From Sphingomonas sp. URHD0057 (GTDB lineage Bacteria; Pseudomonadota; Alphaproteobacteria; Sphingomonadales; Sphingomonadaceae): a stretch of 64,000 nt of DNA. The number at the start of each line of letters is the position of its first letter. Within the stretch, counting starts at the first letter, position 1. Positions 19,123 through 27,794 of this stretch are shown piece by piece. The notes beneath the pieces were generated by a model. It was not told the DNA's origin and made no database searches. It worked only from the letters and a program-made list of their open reading frames with translations. A program made the position numbers and the translations under genes. The stretch spans positions 1,013,764 to 1,077,763 of the forward strand of contig NZ_KK211162.1 in NCBI RefSeq assembly GCF_000620665.1, read 5' to 3'.

Positions 19123-19539
19123 ATGCCCAGGAACAGCAATCGAGGCGGACGGAACAACAACCCTTCGGGCCGCAACCAGTATAGCGACTGGGGCGTGATG
19201 GAGATGGCGCGCGAGCGTCCGGTGGCGGCGGCCGCGGCCGCAGTGGGCGCCGCGGCGGCGGGCCTTTTCCTGTGGTCGAAGCGCACGCAGATCACCGACC
19301 AGCTTAGCAGCCTCAGCGACCAAATGGGCGAGTGGCGGCAGAATATGGGCTCGGGCGGCACCGGCGGTGAATTTGACGATACCGCGGGCCTGACGACGAC
19401 CGGCTCGAGCCGCACTGCCGGCCGCGGCATGAGCGAAACCGGCGGCGGCAATGCCAGCCTCGGCGCGAAGAGCGGCGGCGGCGGAATGCGCTCGACGGCG
19501 AGCGGACGCGGGCGCGCTCAAAGCCGGGCCACGAGCTAA
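19123..19539 (+). CDS. Small basic, Gly-rich protein with one membrane-like segment, unknown function
   Basis: Protein of 138 aa; GAGGAG precedes the ATG. The N-terminus is Asn/Arg/Gly-rich (MPRNSNRGGRNNNPSGR), followed by WGVMEMARERP and an Ala/Gly-rich hydrophobic stretch AAAAAAVGAAAAGLFLW (about residues 36-52), then an amphipathic helix TDQLSSLSDQMGEW and a low-complexity Gly/Ser/Thr tail. The arrangement resembles small inner-membrane or envelope-stress proteins with a single span near a glycine-rich region. No known family recognised. Confidence 0.6.
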   Translation: MPRNSNRGGRNNNPSGRNQYSDWGVMEMARERPVAAAAAAVGAAAAGLFLWSKRTQITDQLSSLSDQMGEWRQNMGSGGTGGEFDDTAGLTTTGSSRTAGRGMSETGGGNASLGAKSGGGGMRSTASGRGRAQSRATS

Positions 19540-19545
19540 CTACCA

Positions 19546-19565
19546 GGGGCGCCTCCGGGCGCCCC
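19546..19565. terminator. Bidirectional terminator between convergent genes
   Basis: GGGGCGCC pairs with GGCGCCCC around a TCCG tetraloop, followed by TTCTTCT. It starts 7 nt after the upstream stop and ends 5 nt before the stop of the opposite-strand hydrolase gene, so it can serve both. Confidence 0.8.
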
Positions 19566-19570
19566 TTCTT

Positions 19571-20326
19571 CTACGCGGCGAGAAACTCGGCAATCGCTTC
19601 GCCGAACTCGGGCTTGGTGACCGAGCTCATGTGGGTTCCCGGAACTTCACGGAAGACGGCGTTGGGGAGCACATTGGCAAGCTCCTCGGCCGAGCCGTTG
19701 TCCTCGTCCTCGCTTCCGCACACTACCAGCGTCGGCATGGTGAACGCTTCGAGCCAGGTCACGAACGCATCCTCGAAGCTTTCGAGCAGCTGCGCCGCCG
19801 CGACCCGATCGACCTTCTGGGTCTTCATGAACTGGATCGAAAGCCAGTGCGGGTCGCCGCGTTGGGCGGTGTCGAACAATGCGATTGTCTCGAGGAAGAA
19901 GATCTTTCGCCGTTTCCAGTTGCGCAAGCCCTCGAGTCCCGCCCCGCCGAGGATCGCCTTGCGCGGCCGCAACCCCTCGCCGACCGCCTCCACAACCGTC
20001 CGTGAGCCGAGCGAGAATCCGCCGAGGTCGAAGTCGCTCAGCCCCAGTTGGGCGATCAGCTCGCGCAGGTCCCGCGCCAGGATTCCCTTGGGATAATATT
20101 GCTCGCCATGCGGTCTGCCGCTGAGCCCGTGGGCGCGAAGGTCGGGCATGATCACTCGAAATCCCGCTTCCGCAATCCGCGCGGCGTGCCCAAACTTGAT
20201 CCAATTGACGTTGGCGTCGGAGAACAGGCCGTGGAGGAGGATGACCGGCCGGCCCTGGCCGCATTCGCGCCAAGCCAGCTCGACGCCGTCGGACGCGGTC
20301 CAGTAATGCGTGGAGACTTCGCTCAT
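19571..20326 (-). CDS. Alpha/beta hydrolase
   Basis: Protein of 251 aa. The fold is shown by PVILLHGLFSD (oxyanion-hole HG, about residue 32), VIMPDLRAHGLSG, the nucleophile elbow GGFSLGS (Ser105), an acid in VCGSEDEDNGS and a catalytic His in PGTHMSS. The length fits a minimal hydrolase with a small cap. It has no signal peptide, so it is cytoplasmic. Substrate cannot be inferred; esterase or lactonase-like activity is likely. It is divergent from the sulfotransferase gene at 20378. Confidence 0.88.
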   Translation of the reverse strand: MSEVSTHYWTASDGVELAWRECGQGRPVILLHGLFSDANVNWIKFGHAARIAEAGFRVIMPDLRAHGLSGRPHGEQYYPKGILARDLRELIAQLGLSDFDLGGFSLGSRTVVEAVGEGLRPRKAILGGAGLEGLRNWKRRKIFFLETIALFDTAQRGDPHWLSIQFMKTQKVDRVAAAQLLESFEDAFVTWLEAFTMPTLVVCGSEDEDNGSAEELANVLPNAVFREVPGTHMSSVTKPEFGEAIAEFLAA

Positions 20327-20377
20327 CCGGGAAATCCACTCCTTGGTGCGGCGCCCAATGCCCGGCTAAGGGGCCGC

Positions 20378-21388
20378 ATGTCCAGCGCGCCAAGCCCTGA
20401 CGAGATCGCCCGCGACGCCACATGGCTCGCCCAGGCGCTCGACCCCGCCGCGGGCGTCATCCGGCTGATCGCCATGGACCGCGACAGCTACCGTGCGGCG
20501 AGCTTCCTCGACGACCGGATGCTGCAGCAGCCATTGGATGCACAGATTGTTCCCTGGCCGGACGTGGAGGCGGCAATGGCCGGAGATCTGCGCAGCGACG
20601 CGCGCTGGATCTTCCATATCGGCCATGTCGGGTCGACCCTCGTTTCCCGGCTCCTTGGGGAACTCGACAACGTCCTCGCGCTGCGTGAGCCGCGGCTGCT
20701 CCGCGACCTGGCGCTTTGCCCGCCAGACGTGCGGGATCGATACCTGCCGCCGGTGGGGAAGCTGATGTCGCGCACCTTCGCGCCCACAGAGGTAGCGCTG
20801 GTCAAAGCGACCAGCTTTGTCAGCGAAATCGCCGCCGAGCTCGTTCCGGCGGGCGAAGCCGCGCTGCTCATGTACGCGACACCACGAAACTACGTCGCGA
20901 GCATTCTCGCCGGCGAAAATTCGACAAAGGAGCTGCACGCGCTGGCCCCGACGCGGGCGCAGCGACTGGCACGCCGGATCACCGCCATCCGAACGCCGCA
21001 TAACGATGCCGAGCTCGCCGCGGTGGCCTGGGCCTGCGAGATGAGCGCGCTCGAAACCGCAGCCGAGGCAATGAGTGACCGCCGCGTTGCATGGCTCGAC
21101 TTCGACCGGATGCTGGCGGATATGCCGACAGCGCTCGCGGCCAGCGTGGAACTCCTGCAAATCCCGGCCGATGCCGAAGAACTGGAGGCGATCGCCGCCG
21201 GCCCGCTCACGACCCGCTACTCCAAGGCGCTCGAACACGACTACAGCCCTGCCTTGCGCCGCGACCTGATCGCCGACGCGACCCGCCGCTTTACGTCCGA
21301 GGTCGATGGGGCCCTTGCCATGTTGCGCGCGGCAGCCGAGAAATCGCCGTTGCTTGCGCGCTCGCTCGCTCGCTGCGGGGAGGATTGA
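20378..21388 (+). CDS. Sulfotransferase-like protein (third locus)
   Basis: Protein of 336 aa. WIFHIGHVGSTLVSRLLGEL (about residues 77-96) is a P-loop-like sulfotransferase 5'-phosphosulfate motif in the HxGHVGSTLxSRLL form, followed by LREPRLLRDLA. AALLMYATPRNYVASI and WLDFDRMLADM come later in the positions of the 3'-phosphate region and a core strand, though the usual R-x7-S arrangement is not clear. It belongs to a divergent branch from the two small sulfotransferases at the window start. Its stop overlaps the ATG of the dioxygenase gene by one base, so the pair forms an operon. Acceptor unknown; PAPS use is inferred from the loop. Confidence 0.7.
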   Translation: MSSAPSPDEIARDATWLAQALDPAAGVIRLIAMDRDSYRAASFLDDRMLQQPLDAQIVPWPDVEAAMAGDLRSDARWIFHIGHVGSTLVSRLLGELDNVLALREPRLLRDLALCPPDVRDRYLPPVGKLMSRTFAPTEVALVKATSFVSEIAAELVPAGEAALLMYATPRNYVASILAGENSTKELHALAPTRAQRLARRITAIRTPHNDAELAAVAWACEMSALETAAEAMSDRRVAWLDFDRMLADMPTALAASVELLQIPADAEELEAIAAGPLTTRYSKALEHDYSPALRRDLIADATRRFTSEVDGALAMLRAAAEKSPLLARSLARCGED

Positions 21389-22050
21389 TGTATCGAATTC
21401 TGCCGATTCTGACCGAGGCGGAGGTTGCCGAGTGCCGCCGGATCGCGGCTGCCGCGACCTTCGTCGACGGGCGCATCAGCAACCCGCACAATGTCGCCAA
21501 GCAGAACGAGCAACTGCACGACGCCGAACCCTATCAGCAAAGCTCGGAGCTTCTGCGCCAGGCCCTCGTCCGCAGTGAGGAGTTCCGCAACTTCTCCTTC
21601 GCTTACGCTTTGGCGCCGCCGATGATGACCCGCTACAAGCAGGGAATGCAATACGGCGCGCATGCGGACGCCGCCTTCCTGCCGCTGCCGCAGGGCACGA
21701 TCCGCAGCGATTTGTCGTGCACCATCTTCCTCAATGAGCCCGATGAATATGACGGCGGAGAGCTGCACATCAGCCTTGGCGATGCGGATTTGTTGTTCAA
21801 GCTCAAGCCCGGAGAAGCCGTGCTCTATCCGTCGGACACGCTGCACCAGGTGGTCCCGGTCACCAAGGGGGAGCGGCTGGTCGCGATCACCTTCATCCAG
21901 AGCCGCATCCAGGATCCGTTCCGCCGCAACCTGCTTTACAATTTGAACGAGGTCGCGGCGCTCGAGGGCAACAATATGGCGCCCGAGAACTTCACGCTCC
22001 TCCAACTCGTGCAGAATCAACTGATGAGGCACTGGGCCGAAACGCCCTGA
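21388..22050 (+). CDS. Fe(II)/2-oxoglutarate-dependent dioxygenase, PKHD/PiuC type
   Basis: Protein of 220 aa, matching the length and layout of PKHD-type hydroxylases: MYRILPILTEAEVAECR at the start, then KQNEQL, the iron-binding H92-x-D94 in YGAHADAAF, distal His153 in TLHQVVPV and the 2-oxoglutarate-binding Arg163 in KGERLVAITF. YDGGELHISLGD is the conserved jelly-roll turn. PiuC-like proteins often lie next to TonB-dependent receptors for iron uptake. Here the partner is a sulfotransferase instead, and receptors are about 14 kb away. Substrate unknown. Confidence 0.92.
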   Translation: MYRILPILTEAEVAECRRIAAAATFVDGRISNPHNVAKQNEQLHDAEPYQQSSELLRQALVRSEEFRNFSFAYALAPPMMTRYKQGMQYGAHADAAFLPLPQGTIRSDLSCTIFLNEPDEYDGGELHISLGDADLLFKLKPGEAVLYPSDTLHQVVPVTKGERLVAITFIQSRIQDPFRRNLLYNLNEVAALEGNNMAPENFTLLQLVQNQLMRHWAETP

Positions 22051-22150
22051 TTTCGTCCCTTCGTCACGGAATTCGGCACTCCGGCCCATTCGTCTTTGCC
22101 CCCGGCCGTCCGCGCGCCAGCCTGCCGTCATAGCACCACCGCGGGGAACG

Positions 22151-22900
22151 ATGACGATGACCAAGATCGACAGGCGAGCACTCCTGACCACCGGAGGCGT
22201 CCTCGGCGTCGCCGCATTCGGAATCGCCGGCGCCCAGGCCGTGATCGCACCCAAGGCAGCGGCGCCGAAGGCCGCGCCGGATATGGGCGGCCGGATTCCC
22301 GTCGCATTCGTGATGGGTTCGGGGTCGACGATGATCGACTTCGCCGGGCCGTGGGAGGTGTTCCAGGACGCCGGCGACGGCGAGAACCAGGCATTCTACA
22401 TCTACACCGTGTCAGACTCGACCGACGAGATCATGACGACCGGCAATTACCTCAACGACAAGATGAACGGATTGCGATTCCGGCCCGACTTCAGCTTTGC
22501 CGACGCGCCCCAGCCGCGCATCATCATGATGGGCGCGCAGGGTGGCCACACGCCGGCGAAAATTGAATGGATTAAGCAGGCGGCGGTGAAGGCGGATCAT
22601 GTTTTCTCGAACTGCACCGGGGCGTTCCTGCTCGCCAAGACCGGGCTCCTCGACGGCCTTTCGGCCACCACGCATCACGATTTCTTCGACGGCTTCGAGA
22701 AGCAATTCCCCAAGGTGAAGCTGGTCCGCGACGCGCGCTACGTCGACAATGGGAAGATGATTACGTCCGGGGGCCTGACATCAGGCATCGACGGCGCACT
22801 GCACATCGTCGAACGAACGCTGGGACGCGAACGGGCGGAGCGGACGATCGCCTATATGGAATATAGCGGCGACGGCTGGCGGACCCGGGCGCGCGCCTAG
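22151..22900 (+). CDS. DJ-1/PfpI family protein with Tat-type signal
   Basis: Protein of 249 aa (ATG 22151; ATG 22157 is equally possible and better spaced from GGGGA). KIDRRALLTTGGVLGVAAFG is a twin-arginine signal. The domain starts PVAFVMGSGSTMIDFAGPWEVF and carries the nucleophile elbow FSNCTGAFLLAKTGLLDG with Cys155, followed by TTHHDFF and ITSGGLTSGIDGALHIVE, the layout of isonitrile hydratase-like and AraC-type DJ-1 relatives. Export is unusual for these mostly cytoplasmic proteins. The stop overlaps the asd stop on the other strand. Confidence 0.88.
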   Translation: MTMTKIDRRALLTTGGVLGVAAFGIAGAQAVIAPKAAAPKAAPDMGGRIPVAFVMGSGSTMIDFAGPWEVFQDAGDGENQAFYIYTVSDSTDEIMTTGNYLNDKMNGLRFRPDFSFADAPQPRIIMMGAQGGHTPAKIEWIKQAAVKADHVFSNCTGAFLLAKTGLLDGLSATTHHDFFDGFEKQFPKVKLVRDARYVDNGKMITSGGLTSGIDGALHIVERTLGRERAERTIAYMEYSGDGWRTRARA

Positions 22901-23925
22901 GCCGCCTTCTGCAGATGCTTGCGGCCGAGAAGCTCGGCGATCTGGACGGTGTTGAGCGCCGCGCCCTTGCGGAGGTTGTCGCTGACCACCCATAGCGACA
23001 GGCCGTTGTCGACCGTCGGGTCGTCGCGGACGCGGCTGACGAAGGTGGCGTAGTCGCCCACGCACTCCACCGGCGTCACATAGCCGCCGTCCTCGCGCTT
23101 ATCGATGAGCATGACGCCGGGCGCCTCACGCAGCAGTTTTTGCGCTTCCTTGGCGCTAATTTCATTCTCGAATTCGACGTTCACCGCCTCCGAATGCCCG
23201 ACGAACACGGGGACGCGGACGCACGTCGCGGTCACCTTGATCGAGGGATCGAGGATTTTCTTGGTTTCCACCACCATCTTCCATTCTTCCTTGGTCGAGC
23301 CATCGTCGAGGAAGCTGTCGATTTGGGGGATGACGTTGAACGCGATCTGCTTGGTGAACTTCACCGGCTCGTTGGAATCGCCGACGAAGATGTTGCGGGA
23401 TTGCTCGAACAGTTCGTCCATCCCGGCTTTTCCGGCGCCAGATACCGACTGATAGGTCGCAACGACGACGCGCTTGATCTTTGCCGCGTCGTGCAAGGGC
23501 TTGAGGGCCACCACCATTTGCGCGGTCGAGCAATTGGGGTTGGCGATGATGTTCTTCTTGCGATAGCCGGCGATGGCTTCGGGATTCACCTCTGGCACGA
23601 TCAACGGCACGTCCGGGTCCATGCGGAACGCCGAGCTGTTGTCGATCACGATACAGCCCTGTGCTGCCGCGACCGGCGCATATTTGAGGCTGGTCGAAGC
23701 CCCCGCCGAAAACAGGGCGATGTCGTAGCCGGTGAAGTCGAAATGCTCGAGGTTCTTGACCTTGAGCTCCTGGCCGCTGTCGCCGAAGTCGATCAAATTA
23801 CCAGTCGAACGCGCCGAGGCGACTGCGGCAACCTCGTCAGCGGGGAATTGACGCTCGGCGAGGATGTTCAGGATCTCGCGCCCGACATTGCCCGTCGCAC
23901 CGACGACCGCGACCCGATAACCCAT
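22897..23925 (-). CDS. asd: Aspartate-semialdehyde dehydrogenase
   Basis: Protein of 342 aa; the ATG at 23925 follows AAGGAA. It reduces beta-aspartyl phosphate to aspartate semialdehyde in lysine, methionine, threonine and diaminopimelate synthesis. VAVVGATGNVGREIL is the NADP-binding motif; the catalytic Cys132 lies in NPNCSTAQM and QSVSGAGKAGMDEL is typical. CVRVPVFVGHSEAVNVEF carries the phosphate-binding Arg and catalytic His region. A much longer in-frame extension to 24987 runs antisense through the peptidase gene and is rejected. dapF, of the same pathway, is at 32154. Confidence 0.98.
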   Translation of the reverse strand: MGYRVAVVGATGNVGREILNILAERQFPADEVAAVASARSTGNLIDFGDSGQELKVKNLEHFDFTGYDIALFSAGASTSLKYAPVAAAQGCIVIDNSSAFRMDPDVPLIVPEVNPEAIAGYRKKNIIANPNCSTAQMVVALKPLHDAAKIKRVVVATYQSVSGAGKAGMDELFEQSRNIFVGDSNEPVKFTKQIAFNVIPQIDSFLDDGSTKEEWKMVVETKKILDPSIKVTATCVRVPVFVGHSEAVNVEFENEISAKEAQKLLREAPGVMLIDKREDGGYVTPVECVGDYATFVSRVRDDPTVDNGLSLWVVSDNLRKGAALNTVQIAELLGRKHLQKAA

Positions 23926-24027
23926 GTGCCGATTTCCTTGCTGAAGACGGGCCGCGAGGTGGGCTTGGCGCCCCCGATTGTCAACGCGAACAAAGCTGTC
24001 ACTATCCGCACCGGAATTGGGGGCGTC

Positions 24028-26238
24028 ATGGCAAATTGGCTTCGCGCGCTGCTGGTGTTCGCGCTCCTGCTGGCAGGCTTCGCGCTCAAAGGTGTGCTGA
24101 TCGCCCCGCCGACTGCGCCGGCCCACGTAAGAGCGGGCGAGTTCGATACGAGCCGCGCTGCCACACGGCTCCAGCGCATCCTCGGCGATGAGCGCCCGCA
24201 CCCTGTCGACAGCGCGGCGGACGACGCGGTTCGCACCCGGTTGATCGCCGAGCTGCGCGCGAGCGGTCTTCAGCCGCAGGTCCACGAAACGATGGACTGC
24301 AGCGCGATGCCCAGGACCCGCGCCGTCAGCTGCTCGCGCGTCCGCAACGTGATCGCCACAATCCCGTCGCGGCGGCCGGGCCGGCAATTGCTGCTGAACG
24401 CGCATTATGACAGCACGCCGACCGGCCCCGGCGCGGGCGACGACGGGCTTGGCGTCGCGGTCCTGCTCGAGGTCGGATCGATCCTCAAAGCAAACCCGCC
24501 GCCTCGGCCGGTCACGTTGCTGTTCAACGAAGGCGAGGAATATGGCCTCAACGGTGCCCACGCCTTCGTAAGCGGCGATTCGCTGGCGCGCCAGGTCGAT
24601 TCGCTGATCAACATCGATGTCCGCGGGGTGAGCGGTCCGGCGCTGATGTACGAAACCAGCGATCCCAACGGCGCCGCCGTGGGCATCTACGCCAGCGCCG
24701 CGCGGCGGCCCTACGCCAATTCGATCAGCACCGATTTTGCCAGGCTGATCCCGAACACCACCGATGTTGTCTTTTTCAAGCCGCGCGGCTGGACGCTGCT
24801 CAACTACGGCATCATCGGCAACGAGACCCCCTATCACTCGCCCGGCGACACGGTCGCGGCGCTGAGCCGGGACAGCCTCGGGCATGTCGGTACGGAAGTG
24901 CTCGCCGCGACCAATGCCATGGCGGCCTCGGCCGATCCCGCTCGGGCAGGAACGGGGCGGACCGTGTTCACCGATCTCGGTGGTCACGCTTTGTTGCGCT
25001 TGCCTCTGTTCGCCGCGGCGACCGCTCTCGCCATCCTGTTGCTCGCGGCATTGCTGCTCGGCTGGCGCAGATCGGCGCTCGGTCGGCCGTTATTGCTGTG
25101 CACGGCGATGGTTTTCAGCGGAAGCCTGGCGGCGGGCCTGCTGAGCTTTGTCGCGGGCCTGGTCCGGGCCGGCGATTTCTGGCGCGCCTATCCGTTGGTC
25201 TCCTACCTCGCCCTCTACGCCACGCTCCTCGCGGCCATGGGCGCGATCTGGTCGAGGTGGGGCCGAGGCTTCGACCCCAAGCGGATGCGGGCGGCCGCCT
25301 GGCTCCTCATCCTGATCTTCGGTTCGGCGCTCAGCCTCGCTTTGCCCGGGGCCACCATCTTCTTTCTGATCGCCCCGGCAATCGCCCTGCTCGGGATCGC
25401 GCTCTCCGCGCGCTCGCCGTCGGCGGCGAACTTCCTCGCCGTCCTTGCGATCCTCGTTCAGTTTGTGATGGTCGCGCAGCTGCTGGCGCTCATGGAAATG
25501 CTGCTGATCGACGGGCCATTGGCGGCGGTCGTCCCGCTTGCCGCGCTCGCCGCGTTGCCAGCAATCGTCGAGACCGACGCTGGATCGCCGCGCCCCGCCC
25601 TGCTCGGCTTGCTTCTCGTCGCATCGGTGCTGTGGGTCGCGGCGCTGGCAGCGCCTCGGGCCAGTGCCGAACGGCCGCTCGGGTTCAGCATCGATTATTT
25701 CCGGGATGCCACCAAGGGGACCGCGAACTGGGGCGTCGCGACCAAGCAAGCGCCCCTGCCCGCGAGCTTCCCGGGCCGTTGGAGCAAGTCCGTCCTGCCT
25801 TACAACGGCCGGCCGCGCTGGGCCTCGGATGCGCCACTGCTGCAGACGCCGATCCCGAACGCGCGTGTCCTCAGCAACATCCCGGAGGGTAACGGCCGCC
25901 GGGTGCGCCTGATGATCTCGCCGGGCGGCGGCAACAGTGTCGCGATCCGTTTCCCGAAGGATGTGAAGCTGCTTGCCCTGGGCCTTGCGGGCGCCGCGAT
26001 TCCCCTTCCCGCAAAGGGCGAGCCCGAAAAGCCGCTGCTGCGCTGCACTGGTCGATCATGCGCGGGCCTGCAGATCGAGGTGCTACTCGGCAATCGGGAG
26101 CCGGTCGAGGCGGAACTGTTCTCCACGCGCTTTGGCTTGCCGCCGGAGGGGCAAGCGCTAATCGCCGCGCGCCCTGCAAACGCAATGCCGCAATATGCGC
26201 CGGATCAGACCATCACGATGACGCGAATCAAGCTCTGA
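24028..26238 (+). CDS. M28-family zinc peptidase with C-terminal membrane domain
   Basis: Protein of 736 aa. The N-terminus MANWLRALLVFALLLAGF is a membrane anchor or signal. The M28 core has zinc ligands in NAHYDSTPTGPGAGDDGLG (His, Asp), NEGEEYGLNGAH (the catalytic and ligand Glu pair), NIDVRG and TPYHSPGDT (last His). From about residue 320 to 550 there are roughly seven or eight hydrophobic segments, then a final soluble domain to the end. The plan (peptidase, polytopic membrane region, soluble tail) resembles eukaryotic Fxna/vacuolar membrane M28 proteases. The peptidase probably faces the periplasm. Its stop is followed 42 bp later by the convergent rplS. Confidence 0.9.
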   Translation: MANWLRALLVFALLLAGFALKGVLIAPPTAPAHVRAGEFDTSRAATRLQRILGDERPHPVDSAADDAVRTRLIAELRASGLQPQVHETMDCSAMPRTRAVSCSRVRNVIATIPSRRPGRQLLLNAHYDSTPTGPGAGDDGLGVAVLLEVGSILKANPPPRPVTLLFNEGEEYGLNGAHAFVSGDSLARQVDSLINIDVRGVSGPALMYETSDPNGAAVGIYASAARRPYANSISTDFARLIPNTTDVVFFKPRGWTLLNYGIIGNETPYHSPGDTVAALSRDSLGHVGTEVLAATNAMAASADPARAGTGRTVFTDLGGHALLRLPLFAAATALAILLLAALLLGWRRSALGRPLLLCTAMVFSGSLAAGLLSFVAGLVRAGDFWRAYPLVSYLALYATLLAAMGAIWSRWGRGFDPKRMRAAAWLLILIFGSALSLALPGATIFFLIAPAIALLGIALSARSPSAANFLAVLAILVQFVMVAQLLALMEMLLIDGPLAAVVPLAALAALPAIVETDAGSPRPALLGLLLVASVLWVAALAAPRASAERPLGFSIDYFRDATKGTANWGVATKQAPLPASFPGRWSKSVLPYNGRPRWASDAPLLQTPIPNARVLSNIPEGNGRRVRLMISPGGGNSVAIRFPKDVKLLALGLAGAAIPLPAKGEPEKPLLRCTGRSCAGLQIEVLLGNREPVEAELFSTRFGLPPEGQALIAARPANAMPQYAPDQTITMTRIKL

Positions 26239-26280
26239 CCGCTACGCCGTCAGTCTATCGCACCAGAGCGGCTGGAGGCC

Positions 26281-26691
26281 CTAGCCCTTGGCTTCGGTCT
26301 CGGCGCCCCGGTCGCCCGGAACGTCGCGCTGGACCATTCGGCGCTCGGCGATGCGCGCCGACTTACCGGTGCGGCCGCGCAGGTAATAGAGCTTGGCGCG
26401 GCGGACGTCGCCGCGGCGCACGACCTCGATATGGTCGATGATCGGCGAATAGAGCGGGAACACGCGCTCGACGCCCTCGCCGAAACTGATCTTGCGGACG
26501 GTGAAGCTGGAGCCGACACCCTTGTTGGCGCGGGCGATGCAGACGCCCTCGAAATTCTGCACACGAGTGCGCTCGCCCTCGATCACCTTGACGCCGACGC
26601 GCAGCGTGTCGCCTGGGCGGAATTCGGGAACGGGCTTGTCGGCGGTGAGCGCATCAATGGCTTCGCGCTCGAGGGTCTCGATCAGGTTCAT
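26281..26691 (-). CDS. rplS: 50S ribosomal protein L19
   Basis: Protein of 136 aa. [45 protein letters not shown] and [10 protein letters not shown] are the family signatures, and [21 protein letters not shown] closes the conserved part. The last 15 residues form a charged tail. The start overlaps the trmD stop (ATGA), as in the common rpsP-rimM-trmD-rplS order. Confidence 0.98.
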   Translation of the reverse strand: MNLIETLEREAIDALTADKPVPEFRPGDTLRVGVKVIEGERTRVQNFEGVCIARANKGVGSSFTVRKISFGEGVERVFPLYSPIIDHIEVVRRGDVRRAKLYYLRGRTGKSARIAERRMVQRDVPGDRGAETEAKG

Positions 26692-27425
26692 TTGTTCTTC
26701 TCTTCACTGTCCCGCTGCGCGCCAGAGGGCGGTGCCTGCGATGCGCCCCCGTGGCGCTCGATCAGGTCCGGCCGCCGTAGCCGTGTATCGTCGACCGCGC
26801 GTTCGTGTCGCCACGCCGCGATCTTCGCATGATCCCCCGACCGCAGCACTTCGGGGATCGTGCGCCCTTCCCATGTCACTGGTCGGGTATAGTGCGGATA
26901 TTCCAGGAGACTCTCATCGAAGCTCTCCTCCTCTCCGCTGGAGGCCGCGCCCATTACCCCGGGAAGCAGCCTCACGCAAGCATCGAGGACGACCATCGCG
27001 CCAAGCTCGCCGCCCGAGAGCACATAATCGCCAATCGACACCGGTTCTATCGGGCGCGCCTCGAAGATCCGCTCGTCGAACCCCTCGAACCGGCCGCAGA
27101 GCAGGATCATGCCCTCGCCCGCCGCCAGCTCGCGCACCCGCTCCTGGGTCAGCGGAGCGCCACGCGGCGTCAGCGCCAGCATCGGGCGGCCATCGGCGAC
27201 GCCGTCGAGCGCTCCTGCGAGCACATCCGGCCGAAGCACCATTCCGGCGCCGCCGCCGGCCGGCGTATCATCGACGCTGCGATGCTTGTCGGTCGCGAAA
27301 TCGCGGATGTTGACGGCGTCTAGCGCCCAAATGCCCTCCTCCAAAGCTTTGCCCGCCAAACTCGCGCCCAGCGGCCCCGGAAACATCTCTGGGTAGAGCG
27401 TGAGGACGGTCGCGCGGAAGGTCAT
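26688..27425 (-). CDS. trmD: tRNA (guanine-N1)-methyltransferase
   Basis: Protein of 245 aa, the usual size. It methylates G37 of tRNAs reading CNN codons from S-adenosylmethionine, preventing frameshifts. [50 protein letters not shown] and the knot region [16 protein letters not shown] are unmistakable. The ATG at 27425 overlaps the stop of the upstream small membrane-protein gene by 4 bp; the longer frame to 27653 is a shadow. The C-terminal end is slightly extended with Gln/Ser/Glu. Confidence 0.98.
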   Translation of the reverse strand: MTFRATVLTLYPEMFPGPLGASLAGKALEEGIWALDAVNIRDFATDKHRSVDDTPAGGGAGMVLRPDVLAGALDGVADGRPMLALTPRGAPLTQERVRELAAGEGMILLCGRFEGFDERIFEARPIEPVSIGDYVLSGGELGAMVVLDACVRLLPGVMGAASSGEEESFDESLLEYPHYTRPVTWEGRTIPEVLRSGDHAKIAAWRHERAVDDTRLRRPDLIERHGGASQAPPSGAQRDSEEKNK

Positions 27426-27742
27426 TCCGCCTGCCTGCGGCTGGTCAGGGTCGCGCCGACCAGCCCACCGATCCACGCAAGCAGCGCGAACCCGCCGCCG
27501 ATCGCGGTCAGCGCCATGATGGCCAGATCCTCGATCTGCTCGCTTCCACGATGATCCATCATGGCAATCATCAGCACCCCGATGCAGGTCGCGATCAAGG
27601 TCATCAGCGGAAGCGCCAAGGCGGCAACCAGTCTCCTCCGCCGCCGGCTCCATTGCGGGCGGATTCTGGTGAGCAGGGAAACGAGCGCCGAGCCCATGAA
27701 GACCGCGAGCGCGAAGCCGATCAGCACAAAGGTCCAGTTCAT
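27422..27742 (-). CDS. Small membrane protein, unknown function
   Basis: Protein of 106 aa with three hydrophobic segments: [20 protein letters not shown], a stretch around [20 protein letters not shown] and one around [20 protein letters not shown]. Between the first two is a basic loop RRRRR. No family recognised. It overlaps trmD by 4 bp (ATGA) and is probably cotranscribed with trmD-rplS. It is divergent from the thioredoxin-reductase-like gene. Confidence 0.7.
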   Translation of the reverse strand: MNWTFVLIGFALAVFMGSALVSLLTRIRPQWSRRRRRLVAALALPLMTLIATCIGVLMIAMMDHRGSEQIEDLAIMALTAIGGGFALLAWIGGLVGATLTSRRQAE

Positions 27743-27794
27743 TGGCCGCGGGCTAGTCGGGAACCGCCGTTGCGGCAATCCATTGGGCCGCTTC

